Shown: positions 1 through 10,405 of the stretch, piece by piece | Position numbering within the stretch: position 1 is the first letter of the stretch | Layout of the letters: each line of letters begins with the position of its first letter | Assembly (NCBI GenBank): GCA_023935145.1 | Contig: CM043697.1 | Coordinates: 60,078,001-60,142,000, forward strand | DNA length: 64,000 bases | Reading direction: 5' to 3' | DNA from: Bretschneidera sinensis | Lineage: Eukaryota; Streptophyta; Magnoliopsida; Brassicales; Akaniaceae | Notes under the pieces: model-generated | Databases searched by the model: none | The model's input: only the letters and a program-made list of their open reading frames with translations | Told to the model about the DNA's origin: nothing | Translations under genes and position numbers: made by a program

Positions 1-234
1 AGTGAGAAGCTCGGAGTGATGAGACAGAAATGGTCAAAATATAAGCAGGAACTCTATACTATTCTGATTGCATTGAAGGTATGGGAGCACTACCTTATTC
101 AGCAAGAGTTCATCCTTTACACTGACCATCAAACTTTGAAGTTTATCAACAGCCAGAAGAATCTGAATCGAATGCACGCCCGATGGATTTCTTACATTCA
201 GTGATTCACTTACCCCTTAAGCATAAATCAGAGA
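1..234 (+). pseudogene. Ty3/gypsy RNase H domain, C-terminal part
   Basis: The frame shows the typical end of a Ty3/gypsy RT-RNase H domain: a KQELY stretch, a WEHYL block, the TDHQTLKF block and [11 protein letters not shown]. It then runs into a stop. In these elements the domain degrades the RNA strand of the RNA/DNA hybrid during reverse transcription. Only the C-terminal ~75 residues are in the window. Downstream frames continue into integrase after stops. Confidence 0.85.
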
Positions 235-278
235 AGTTGAACCGAGTAGTTGATGCATTGAGCCACTGAACTACACTA

Positions 279-1528
279 TTGGTAAGTTTACAAGCTGCAG
301 TAACAGGATTCGAGTGCCTCAAGGAGTTATATGAAACAAATGAGGATTTTGGAGAGCACTGGGATCGTTGCAAATCTGGGACACCTATACCCGAGATGCA
401 TATCCATGAGGGATATCTCTTCCGGGGAAATCAGCTTTGCATTCCGAGAAGTTCTCTTTAGGACAAGTCATCTGAGAGATACATAGGGGAGGTTTAGGTG
501 GACATCTCGGGAGAGACAAGACTATTTCATTGGTGGAGGATCGGTATTATTGGCTGCGACTAAAGAATGACGTTGGAAACATCGTGAGGAGATGCCAAGT
601 ATGTCAAGTAGCTAATGGGCAAACGCAAAACATTGGCCTTTACATGCCTTTACCGATACCCGAGGCACCATGGGATGATGTGTCCATGGATTTTCTGTTG
701 GGACTTTCAAGAACCCAACGAGGAGCTGACTCTATTATGGTGGTAGTGGACAAGTTTTTCAAGATGACTTATTTTATTTCTTGCAGGAAAACTTCTTATG
801 TTGTCCAGGTAGCCAATATATTCTTCCAAGAAGTGGTAAGATTGCATGGGGTGCCAAAGTCGATTACTTTTGATCGAGACACCAAGTTTTTATCCCACTT
901 TTGGAGAACTTTATGGAGGAGGTTTGACACAGCCTTAAATTTCAGCAGCATTAGCCATCCGCAGATGGACGGACAAACTGAGGTTGTGAACTGCACATTA
1001 GGCAACTCGCTTCGTTGTATTGCAGGAGATAAGTTGAAACAGTGGGACCTGGCTCTAGCTAAGGCCGAGTTTGCCTATAATAATATGGTGAACAGGTCTA
1101 CTAGAAAGACACCGTTCGAGGTCATGTATGGAAGAACTCCGAAGCTTGCTATAGACTTAGCAAATCTGCCCCAAGTTATCCGGGGCTAGTATAGCAACCA
1201 AGCACTTGACCGAACGGGTGAAGACAACTCATAAAGAGGTTCATCAGCATCTTAAGGATACTTATGCTAAGTATTAGGAGAAGGAAGATAAGGGTTGGAG
1301 ATCAAAGGTTTTCCAAGAGGGAGATCTTGTGATGGTTTACGCAAGGGGCGACTACTGACTGGAACATCAGGAAAACTACAAAACAAAAAGTTTGGACCTT
1401 GCAAAGTTCTCAAAAAGATAAATGATAATGTCTATGTTGTTGATCTTCCGGAGGACCTAGCAATTTCTTCGACGTTCAATGTGGCAGGCATTTTTGAATA
1501 TTTTCCAACAAAATGGGACATAACCTAA
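279..1528 (+). pseudogene. Ty3/gypsy integrase, broken
   Basis: Integrase would insert the element's cDNA. Around 480-620 the HHCC zinc-binding region can be followed across a stop: GGHLGRDKT, then [10 protein letters not shown], then the C-x2-C in RRCQVCQ. The catalytic core follows (530-1189) with SMDFLLGL, a VVVDKF block, a DRDTKFLS block and [10 protein letters not shown], where family members usually have a Thr in HPQTDGQ. The tail at 1295-1528 ends in [10 protein letters not shown] and [10 protein letters not shown], typical of the integrase C terminus in plant Ty3 elements. Stops near 460 and 1190 and a gap before 1295 break the frame. Confidence 0.88.
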
Positions 1529-1561
1529 CTCAAAGACGGGTTGTTTTCAAGAAGGGGAGAC

Positions 1562-2021
1562 TGATGTAAGACATAATAATTAGTATTTTATTTTGCCTTT
1601 CCTTATTAAGATTAACTTTAATTTCTCTAAAACTATTTTCTTTATTATGATTAGGTTTTCTTTCTCAACAAGGATTATATTTACTTTTTTATTATTTACT
1701 TTTCTACTAGGACTAGATTTACTTCTTTTACAAGGAATATGATTTTCCTATCACTATAAATAGGTGATCTTATTATTGTATTTTGAAGGACTTTGATCGA
1801 TAGATTATTAAGAGATTTTCTCTCAAAACTCTGTGAAGTGTCATTTTTGCAACCTACGGTTTGGTGTTCTATTTTTGGACAAAAATTTTTTTTTTTCTCT
1901 ATTCTAGGGTGCGCACAGAAGAATAGGGTTGAAGTCATTGTTCTTCTTTCCTCCTTGGTGCGCTAAAGTTAAACTCAAGTCTTTTGCTATATCATGAGCC
2001 AAAATCCTAACCGAACGCACA
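1562..2021 (+). repeat. Ty3/gypsy 3' LTR
   Basis: The LTR begins TGATGTAAGACATAA directly after a purine-rich tract ending AAGAAGGGGAGA, where plus-strand priming is expected. It holds a TATA box and ends near a CA at about 2021 after CCTAACCGAAC. The 3' limit is the least certain, because no partner LTR is in the window for alignment. Confidence 0.65.
1755..1762 (+). promoter_or_regulatory. LTR TATA box
   Basis: TATAAATA sits in the middle of the 3' LTR. In 5' LTR copies it would set transcription start about 30 bp downstream. It is the only good TATA match in this LTR. Confidence 0.5.
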
Positions 2022-2501
2022 CTCATTTTTAGTTTTTTAATAATTGTTATTCAAGTTTTTAAAATGTATTTTTTAATATATTTGGAATGAGTGTCCTTTA
2101 TTATTTTCCCACAATATTTTCAATAACCATAATTCATTAGTTACGTTACTATATATTATAACACACTGTATAACAAAACTTTTAATAGGATAACAGTACG
2201 ATCTATTTTGAATTAAATTGTTGATAGAAATGCACTTTTTTTTCCTTGTGAATAGAAAGTGTTATCATGAGGTGGTTACTGGTTACTATTAATTAATTTG
2301 CAGCCCAAGTATAAAAATAATTGTTAATCTTTTTCACATACGTATATTAACCTGTTATTTCATCAAAATATATTATAGAGTTGAGAAGGTTTTTTTTTAA
2401 CATTTAAAATGTGGAAGGGAGAGAGTGATATTCCGTAACATGAGAGTCCATAAACATTTTGAGATATATATATTCTCCTTTATAAAAGGTGCATTAAAGG
2501 T
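2022..2501. other. AT-rich spacer
   Basis: I see no coding frame, RNA gene or terminal repeat here. It is AT-rich with homopolymer runs and separates the gypsy LTR from the hAT relic. Confidence 0.5.
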
Positions 2502-3177
2502 CACAAATGATAGGCGGAGGGATGTTGTTTTATGGGGTCAATCGCCCATCAAAGTTGAAAAATTACCCAATAGTGTTTGTAAAATTTAGACTTCTTAAAT
2601 AATATATAACATGTTTGTCCTCAATAGAAAAAAAAAAAAAAAAAAACTTTCTTTCCTTTAGCCAATAAAAGGCAACCGTGACTTTTAACTCTTACATCAA
2701 GTTTTTTATCGCAACAAGTAACCCAATATATTATATTTTATTGTTTATTACTCTTAAATCTTACCCATATGTACTCGGTATCAGTGTTTTCAAAAGTAAA
2801 GGCATTGAACGAGGTATTTTACCCCAATGAAGTGAGGTATAAGTCCCGATATATTGGGATGTAAGTCTTTTAAAATGTTGAGGTGTTTCGAAATTTTAAT
2901 AAAATAATATTAATTAATTAAAATAATAAAATAATTTTTATTTTAATTAATTAATTTTTATCAAAGTTTAATACTTTACTAACTCTCTATAGTGTGATAA
3001 TTATAATTTTATAAATATTAATATATATTTATACATAAATTATATGAAGTATAACTTATATTTCTATATTGTTGTAATTTGTAAGTAAGTGATTAATTAA
3101 ATAGTTTGTAATTATTATTAAACTAGATAACATGTATTATATATTTATGAAGCGTAATAATGTCATGACAAGAATAC

Positions 3178-3225
3178 TAGCTCAGTGGTTAAGATTATGA
3201 CACTTTAGGTCATGGGTTTGAGCCT
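3178..3225 (+). promoter_or_regulatory. tRNA-like Pol III internal promoter (box A and box B)
   Basis: TAGCTCAGTGG at 3178-3188 matches the box A consensus TRGCNNAGYGG at every position. GGTTTGAGCCT at 3215-3225 matches box B (GGTTCGANTCC) at about 8 of 11. Spacing of 37 bases start to start is normal for tRNA genes and tRNA-derived SINEs. No full cloverleaf can be folded by eye, so I call it tRNA-like rather than a tRNA gene. Confidence 0.55.
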
Positions 3226-3239
3226 TAGGAAAGAAGATT

Positions 3240-3720
3240 TAAAGAGGCTTTATTAAAATGACATCGTTTTGGGTTGCAAAAGCCAAAAAAAATAAAAATA
3301 ATATTAGTCATCAAAGGCAAATTCAACTTGTGGTGAATTGTGATCCGTTCCTTGATCTCCAATAGGACCCACCAATATATTAAACGATCCCGATTTAACA
3401 CAATCAATTTCTCTCTATTTCTCTTAAAAGAGTTCTTGCAATTTGTATCTCTACAACACAAGATTCTCGAGCCTGTATGCTCATCTTTTTCCCTCTCACC
3501 AGAATCGCAAGCAAGTAACCTTTAACTCTCTCTCTTTCTCTCAAGGTTTCATTTATCTGGTTTGGGTTTGTTTGTGGTTTTTTTTCGTTATCTTATTGGA
3601 AATTCAAGTTTTTCTTTGTGTTGATGAAGGGCATCAAAATTTTGGGATCATTTGAGAGGTTGTTGTAGGATTCCTCAAGCTTTCTTCCAATTTTCTTCTC
3701 TGTTCCCGATGATTTCTTGG
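3240..3720 (+). other. Possible captured host 5' region inside the hAT element
   Basis: This part of copy 1 is absent from the related element at 19412-21064. It is pyrimidine-rich and less AT-biased, like plant 5' UTRs. It has an AAAATGACATCGTTTTGG block resembling a motif common upstream of plant genes, and a possible donor site (AAGCAAGTAACC near 3510) before CT repeats. No coding frame is convincing. Confidence 0.3.
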
Positions 3721-5046
3721 TAATTAAATTGTTAAAATAAAAAAATAATAAAAATAGCACAGGGCATACGCCCTAGACGCTTGGAAAACGGACGCTTAGT
3801 ACAAGTTATACCCCAATAATGACACTCCTGGACGTTTTTTCTCGATTTCGCCTCAGAGCCCGCCCATAAAACGTTTTTTAATACACTGCTCAGTACTCTA
3901 CCTTCATTTGTTTCTTTATTCTTTAAAGTTTGAAAGTCTTCTCTTAATGAAAAGGGAAAGGCAACCGATGCATACTTCCTTATTTTTCTCTTTTTTTTTT
4001 TTTTTTTTTAACGTCTTAATGGAAAATCAGGATATATTGAAAATAAATAGTCATTAAGAGATTTCCTTTATTTTCTCTAAACTTCATTAAATTAAATACT
4101 GTTGTGGGTATTTTTATCTTTTCTTTTCTTTTCTCTCATAATTGATTTTATTTTTTAATTAATTTTAATTGTTCATATTCTTTGACTGGTTCATTTTCTA
4201 GGGTTAGGAAACATGGTGCAAAAAGATTTCAAGTAAAGTAGAGTTTTCATAATTGGGGGCTAAATGGTATATGAAATCAGAAGAAAAAAAAATGAGACAA
4301 GGAGTACTACACTACTATTATGTGAGAGAAATTGATTTATTATTTGTTTTTACCATAATATACCTGAAGATGAAGATTACCTCAAACAAATGGATGCATA
4401 CAACGTATTTGTATATATACTGCATTTATAACAAATTTCTTTTTAATTTTTTAATTTTATTTTGACCAACCATTGTCGCTTGTTTCATTCTTTATCTCAA
4501 GTCTTAACATATAGGAGTAGTAAAATCTTTAGTGCTTTTCATTAGTCATAAAAAATCTATTGTAAGTAAAAAGTATTAACAGATTCACCTATTACATTTA
4601 TAACATATTTATGTGGAAAATATCATTTCAAAACAAATTGATATAATTTTAATTTTCATGTATGATTTTTTGGGATAATAATAATATTCTCTCTTGCTTT
4701 TTTATAGGTAAGTTTTTAATGGGTGAAATTGAATAGCATTCATGTAATTTCATATTTTTAATCTGGTTCAATTTAGAGTCTAGAGGTATGTTCTTACTAC
4801 TTTTAAAATTTAGTTGTATTGAGTTTAAATGATATATGTTGATTAATTAAAGGTTTATATTTGTATCTTTAGATGAAGCTAAATTAAATCAATTGATATT
4901 TGATAGATTACTAAGAGTAGGCTTCTTTGTTTTTTTTTTTAAGTAATTAAATAATTGATAGATATGTTTTAATAGTTGCCAAACGTTATAGCTCTGTTGA
5001 CTTTTACTTGGCATATTTTTTTATATTCATCAAACTTAGGTAAAAT

Positions 5047-7500
5047 ATGGGCAAACCTAAAACCATTGATGCATTCCTCAAGAGAAAATATGCAAATCAG
5101 TTAGAGGTTAATGAATCATCAACCTATACTCTTGAGGCTTCCATTCCTAACGAGAATCGTTCTCCTAAATGTCCAAGAATCGAACCACAAGAAATTGAAT
5201 ATGCTTCTTTAGAAAACGATTTAGGATTACATCCTCAAATATGGGAGTTCCACATAAACCGACAAGATGAAATTCGACGTGCTTATCTCAAAGTTGGTTC
5301 TTATCAACCTAGACTTTCAGAATATTTAGTTTCGAGACCAGAGAATAATCATCATCAATTTAAAGCTTTTTGATTTGATGCATTTCCCACTTTCTTAGAG
5401 CATTCACCTTCAAAGAATGATATATATTGTTTCCAATGCTATGTTTTTGGAAGAAAAAAAAAACTGATAAGTAGTCCAAGATCCGATGCATTTACTGCGA
5501 AAGGGTTCGATTGTTGGAAAAATGTGAAAAATGGGCTAAATTGTCCTCTTTTGAGTCATATGGGAATAAATCATAATTGACCTCACAGTGTTACTATGAA
5601 ATCTTGTGAGAATTTGATAAATAAATCCCATCATATTGACAGGATGATTGAAAAACAAACTTCACAAGAGATTGAGAAAAATCAGTGGTGCTTAAAGGCC
5701 TCAATTGATTGTATTAGGTGGTTGATATTTCAAGCATGTGATTTTAGAGGCCATGATGAGTGTTCGAGCTCAAAAAATCGAGGAAACTTTATTGAATTTA
5801 TAAAGGTGTTGGTGATATACAATGAAAAGATTAATGAGGTTGTCTTGGAAAATGCTCTTGGAAATGCTAAATGTATCTCATATGACTTTCAGAAAGAAAT
5901 ATTGCACATTATTATTGCTAAAGTGAGAAATGTGGTGCGTGAACAAGTTGGAGATGCAAAAAATTGTATCATTGTTGATGAATTTGAAGATGAGTCTAGG
6001 AAAGAACAAATGACTCTGGTTTGAGATTTTTTAATCGAGATGGTGTTATTCGAGAGCGTTTGCTTGATCGTATACATGTAAGGAGAACTAATGCATTGAC
6101 ATTGAAGAATGAGATTTTTGTTGTTCTCTCACATTATACCCTTTATGTTGAGAACATTCGAGGTCAATGATATGATGAAGCTAGCAATATGAGCGGTGAG
6201 TGGAACGATTTTCAAGAATTATTTATGAAAGAATTCTCTTATGCATATTCTGTTTACTGCTTGGCTAATAGACTGTAACCAGCATTAATAGCTGCTTCTA
6301 GATAAATAACACGAGTTTATCAATTCTTTTCAGACTTGACATCCATTTTTAATATTATTGGTGCTTCTTGTAAACACCATAATGAAATTGTTACTGCTCA
6401 GAAAGATGAAATAGAATATTTGGTTGGTATTGATGAATTGAAAACTGGTAAAAAAGCTAACCAAATTGATAATTTACAAAGGGGTGCCGATAGTAGATGG
6501 AGCTCTCATTTTTTTAATATATTTGTAGCTTGTCAAGGCTATATGGTCCAACTTGCACTGTCATAGAAAATATTGGTATAAAAGGAACCACTTGGTCTCA
6601 GCAAGGTGATGCTCGATGAGCTTACGATGATTTCACATCTTTCTATTTTGTTTTCATATTACACTTGATGAAAGAGATTATGTTAGTCACTGATGTTCTT
6701 TATTAAGCTTTACAACATCAGTCTCAAGATATCCTGAATGTTATGGATTTAGTTTTAAAAACAAAGTCACACATTTAGAAGCTGAGAGAAACTAGTTGAG
6801 ATAGTTTTCTTGAAACTATTAAAGCATTTTGTGGGTAGCATGAGATTGATATTCCTGATAAGACTGCTCATTATACTGGTGGTCGAGGTCGTTCTTGTTA
6901 TAAAAAGGGTTTTATAACAGTTGAGAATTACTACCGAATAAATATATTTACAGTTGCAATTTACTTTCAGTTACAATAGCTAAGTACTAGATTTAGTGAG
7001 CTGGCAATTGAACTTTTTATTTTTAGCTCAACTTCGAGTCCAAAGAATGAGTTTGAATTATTCAATATTGATGAGATATGTAATATTGTTGATAAATTCT
7101 ATCACGAGGGCTTCAATGACTAAGAAAAAAATCTATTTGAAATGTCATTTGCAACATTGTGGACTTGACATTCAAAAGCACTCAAAGTTTCAAAAGGTAT
7201 CCACAATTTCTGAACTATGTCGAAGATTGGTCGTGACAGGAAAGTTAAAAACCAATCACTTGATTGATCGATTGATTCATCTTGTGCTCACTCTTTCAGT
7301 TTCAACAGCAATAACTAAAAGAGCTTTTCAATTTTGAAGATTGTAAAAACAATACTTAACAATAAAATGGATGATGAGTTTCTTGCAAATACATTAGTTA
7401 TCTAATCTATATTGAAAAAGAAATTGTTGAAAAATTTAGTATATAGATGATTATAGATGAGTTTAATTCAATGAAAAGTCGTCAAGCATGACTTTCAAAG
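5047..7500 (+). pseudogene. hAT transposase (TTF zinc finger / DUF4371 / hAT dimerisation), broken
   Basis: The first frame (5047-5370) starts MGKPKTIDAF and ends with a TTF-type lead-in (GLHPQIWEFHI, DEIRRAYLKVG). The YCFQCY cysteine pair at about 5428 is out of frame with it. The 5596-6024 frame is the DUF4371 region (IRWLIFQACDFRGHDE, RGNFIEFIKV, IIVDEFEDESRKEQM). 6336-6566 carries the IIGASCK and GADSRWSSH blocks. 6996-7337 ends with TISELCRRLV and the hAT dimerisation block (LIHLVLTLSVSTAITKRAF). Order and span fit a full-length ~800-residue transposase, but more than ten stops and shifts make it a relic. It belongs to the hAT relic with CACAAATG duplications. Confidence 0.88.
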
Positions 7501-7799
7501 AAAATTTCATTTTGATATATAGTTATATGTGTAAGTTAAAGAGGACAACTTTTGTAAAAAAAATTAGCTTTTTAAGATTTAAATCTATTTTATACTTTTT
7601 ATATCTTCAATTTTTTTTATAAAACTATTCACTTCAAAGTTAATGTTCTTGCTCCGCCCCTGCACAAATGTCTTATATTTATCAAGTAACCCAACTGATT
7701 GCATAAAACTACAAACCCATAAGTAGATAACTACATTGTGGATCAAGTACTTATCTCTAAAAACTACATTATGGATCAATCAAAATCTATATATAAAAA

Positions 7800-8164
7800 C
7801 TGGTATAGTCAAATATTCAGAATCATAGGTACGTTGGGAATTACATCCAATATAATGACAGAACTTCATGCTATAAGAGGACTTTCCTTAGCCATTGCAC
7901 ATAATATCACATTATTGGTAATTGAAACCAACTCTCTTCTATATGTTGCATTCTTCTCCAACAAGCAGACCCAGTTGAACGATCATTAAGTCTTACTAAA
8001 GGACTGTCTCAATCTGGCTCCGGATACAGAGAAGAGAATCAAGTGGCAGATTTGTTAGCCTCTTTTGCCGCCCAACGTCATCAAGACTTTCATTTTACTA
8101 ATTCCCCTCTTTGTATTGCTACTTTGTTATATAAGGACTTGCAAGGACTTACAAGGACATGCTA
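7800..8164 (+). pseudogene. RNase H-like (RVT_3 type) domain relic
   Basis: One frame reads IGTLGITSNIMTELHAIRGL followed by an LLVIETNSLL block. After a frameshift near 7985 a second frame reads YREENQVADLLASFAAQRHQ. This is the order of the RNase H-like domain found in plant LINE polyproteins and related single-domain genes: AELHAL, LEIDS-like, then REGNQVAD near the C terminus. The Glu-rich N-terminal part is missing. It could come from a LINE or a decayed host gene; no other LINE domains are adjacent. Confidence 0.6.
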
Positions 8165-8178
8165 GTCTTAAATGGGCC

Positions 8179-8181
<3 letters not shown>

Positions 8182-8217
<36 letters not shown>
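8182..8217. repeat. (TA)n microsatellite
   Basis: Pure alternating AT/TA run of about 36 bp. Confidence 0.95.
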
Positions 8218-8221
<4 letters not shown>

Positions 8222-8546
8222 TACATTTTTTTGGGGTGAAGATTTATTTACATTTTCAAGCGCCATTAGTTTAGTTACAAATTAAGATGAGGGTCAAATA
8301 CTTACCTTAATTGCAATGTTTTAGAGAAGACCAGTTAACAAAAATTACATATAAAGTGAATCATATATAATTGTGGTTTGAGAAGGGATTTAAGTGGAGA
8401 TTACAACAATTTTTTTTAAAAAAATGCTTTAATCTCTATTTAAATCCCTTCCTAATAGTAGCTAATAATTGGAGTCATATAGTATTGGAGTTAATCAGGG
8501 AGTATGTGACCGTCAATCAAGATAAGAGAGAAGAAAGCGAAGCTTT

Positions 8547-8569
8547 TATATATATATATATATATATAC
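8547..8569. repeat. (TA)n microsatellite
   Basis: Alternating TA run of about 23 bp, followed by CACAC. Confidence 0.9.
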
Positions 8570-8584
8570 ACACTTATTTATTTT

Positions 8585-8745
8585 CTTTTTTTTTTCTTAA
8601 AAACTCTCCAACAAAAAATGATTAGTTTTTATATAAAAAAAATTGTCAATTTAAGATTTAAATATGTTAGGATTATATTTCTTTTTAATTGAAAAAAACC
8701 GTTTGTTCTCGTGAAAATATTTTTTGAACTTTCAATATGCTTTTC
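8585..8745. repeat. Dispersed repeat segment paralogous to the Copia-2 insertion site
   Basis: This segment shares CAACAAAAAATGATT and the later GTTTGTTCTCGTGAAA block with the two flanks of Copia-2 (24348-24399 and 30563-30680) and is uninterrupted here. It therefore acts as an unoccupied relative of that insertion site. I do not recognise the family. Confidence 0.6.
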
Positions 8746-8812
8746 AAAAGCTTGATGAGTTGATTTGCTTATACTATATTCATTCACTTATATTTTTGGT
8801 ATAATACATATG

Positions 8813-9263
8813 TAGGAGTGTTCATTAATTGGTTAAAACCGATTAATCGATCCATTTCAAACCATTTAAGTAAAACAATTTGGTTAATCGGTACTAAATT
8901 TTTTAACCGAATAATGTATATCGGTTAATTGATCAGTTGATGGTTAAATTTTTTTTAACTGTTTCAACCATTTAACTAATTAATAAATCAATTAATTAAT
9001 ATTGATAATTTATTAAATATAAATATAATATATATAATATAATATAATAACTAAAAAAATCTTAAGTTTAAATTAAATATTTAATAAACTAAAAAAAACT
9101 TAGTATATAAACAGTGTTGGTTAACCGATCGTATCGACCGTAATCAATTCGATCGGTTAATGTCGAAATGCTTAAGTTAATTAGGTCGAAACAATTAAAA
9201 TATTTGATCAAAAAAGTCGGTTAAAATTTTTTACCGACCATACTGACCATTTGCACACTCCTA
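8813..9263. mobile_element. MITE with inverted ends TAGGAGTG/CACTCCTA
   Basis: The 451-bp segment opens TAGGAGTGTTCATTAATTGG and closes with TTGCACACTCCTA, so its ends are inverted copies of GGAGTGT plus a TA that may be the target duplication. The interior repeats GGTTAATCG/CGATCGGTTAA in both orientations, giving fold-back potential. There is no coding capacity. A 2-bp TA duplication would suggest a Tc1/mariner-type MITE, but the exact duplication is not resolved. Confidence 0.6.
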
Positions 9264-10156
9264 TGAACGTGTTGGTATTATGTAAAAATTTGGTCATGGA
9301 GATTCTAGTTAGGGCCAAGTCTATACTTTGTTAATATTTTGAAGAATTTGATGATCAAGCACCTCCAAGATTTAGTTTTTATTTAGTTTTGCATGGTTTA
9401 TATTAAATTAAAGTTGTTTGAATTTTATTTTAAGTGATTTAAGGTATTTTATAAATGATCGATTTGTAAGATTTACTGAATTCTCGAATGGAATTGATTT
9501 TAGATCTAAATAAATGATAAATTATTGTAATAAATTATTTTTTTCTGTAATATGGTGAATTAAATTTTTCTTAAAAAGACATTATACTATTATAAGAGAT
9601 AAGAGTTGAAGCATTCACTTTAATTTGCAAGGCTAAAGTGCACAAAATTTAAATACTTGCCTTAAAATTTGTGCCATGAAAAAAAAAAAAATTTATTACA
9701 TCACATATGTCATGTGTGCGAAAGTATGTTTACACGTGTAGTTCGATATAAGCACAACTTGCAACTATGCAGATAACAGGTTGCGCATACGTAATGTATA
9801 TGGAAGATAAATGTAAACATCACAGACACGCAGGGATGCATGCAATGTATAGCGTGTATAATTAATGAGAATTGAAATGACACCCAATAGTCTACCATGG
9901 CAGTTTTAATGGAATTTTATTTGAGCATAAACATACAGATTGAATGAAGAAATATTAGTAGTACCTACCAATCATGATGTTCATTGGTGTTGAAATCAAA
10001 ACCACTCAAAACTTAAAACCCCTGTTTTGTTAATGTCATGCTTTAATTGTCTGTTGCAGGACAGGCTAACATGATTATGGGTGTGAAAACTTGTTTGTCA
10101 ACAACAATTATTAAACGCTTGATATTTTTTTTAACGAAATGCATTGGAAAATTGTG
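9264..10156. other. AT-rich intergenic DNA
   Basis: I see no supported gene. One weak minus frame near 9710-9898 has no recognisable domain. Confidence 0.5.
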
Positions 10157-10367
10157 TATGGACAACTACTATTAAATTAAATTATCTTACATCATTACTT
10201 TATTTTTTTTTTGTTAGATTTATCAAAAAATATTTTTTTATTATAAATTAAGATTCTCAACTATATGGACAACTACTATTAAATTAAATTATCTTACATC
10301 ATTACTTTATTTTTTTTTGTTAGATTTATCAAAAAATATTTTTTTTATTATAAATTAAGATTCTTAA

Positions 10368-10403
<36 letters not shown>
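10157..10403. repeat. 107-bp tandem duplication followed by (TA)n
   Basis: TATGGACAACTACTATTAAA occurs at 10157 and again at 10264, and the following ~100 bp repeat almost exactly. Differences are a few bases in T or A runs. A (TA)n tract follows at about 10372-10403. Confidence 0.9.

Positions 10404-10405
<2 letters not shown>

Larger units (their letters stand above)
1..2021 (+). mobile_element. Ty3/gypsy LTR retrotransposon, 3' part (cut by window start)
   Basis: The window opens inside the pol gene of a Ty3/gypsy element. Order on the + strand is RNase H, integrase zinc-binding part, integrase core, integrase C-terminal tail, a purine-rich tract (1548-1560) and a 3' LTR (about 1562-2021). 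RNase H before integrase is the Ty3/gypsy order. Reading frames are broken by several stops and shifts, so this copy is dead. The 5' half and left target duplication lie outside the window. Confidence 0.9.
2782..3888. mobile_element. Non-autonomous hAT-like element with tRNA-like core (copy 1)
   Basis: The ends are CAGTGTTTTCAAAA (left) and, read inverted, CAGTGTATTAAAAAA (right), a hAT-type terminal repeat. Flanks are CTCGGTAT (2774-2781) and CTCAGTAC (3889-3896), which agree at 6 of 8 positions as an aged 8-bp duplication. There is no transposase. Inside are an AT-rich block, a tRNA-like Pol III promoter (3178-3225), and a stretch at about 3240-3720 that resembles a plant gene 5' region. 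Its left ~450 bp are closely related to the tandem units of the element at 19412-21064. Confidence 0.8.
2502..7670 (+). mobile_element. Decayed autonomous hAT transposon with 8-bp target duplication
   Basis: The octamer CACAAATG occurs at 2502-2509 and again at 7663-7670. Between them the left end reads ATAGGCGGAG and the right end CTCCGCCCCTG, so the inner GGCGGAG/CTCCGCC are inverted. The right end is typical of plant hAT elements with TTF-zinc-finger transposases. The body (2510-7662, 5153 bp) holds such a transposase in broken form. The outer bases of the left end have decayed. A smaller hAT-like element is nested inside at 2782-3888. Confidence 0.85.

Noticed and set aside
3166..3235. 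A genuine tRNA gene
   Set aside because: Boxes A and B are present, but the acceptor and anticodon stems cannot be paired by eye, and the unit recurs inside transposons.
3225..3461. Minus frame of 78 codons in the hAT element
   Set aside because: No homology recognised; it crosses the tRNA-like and 5'-UTR-like parts.
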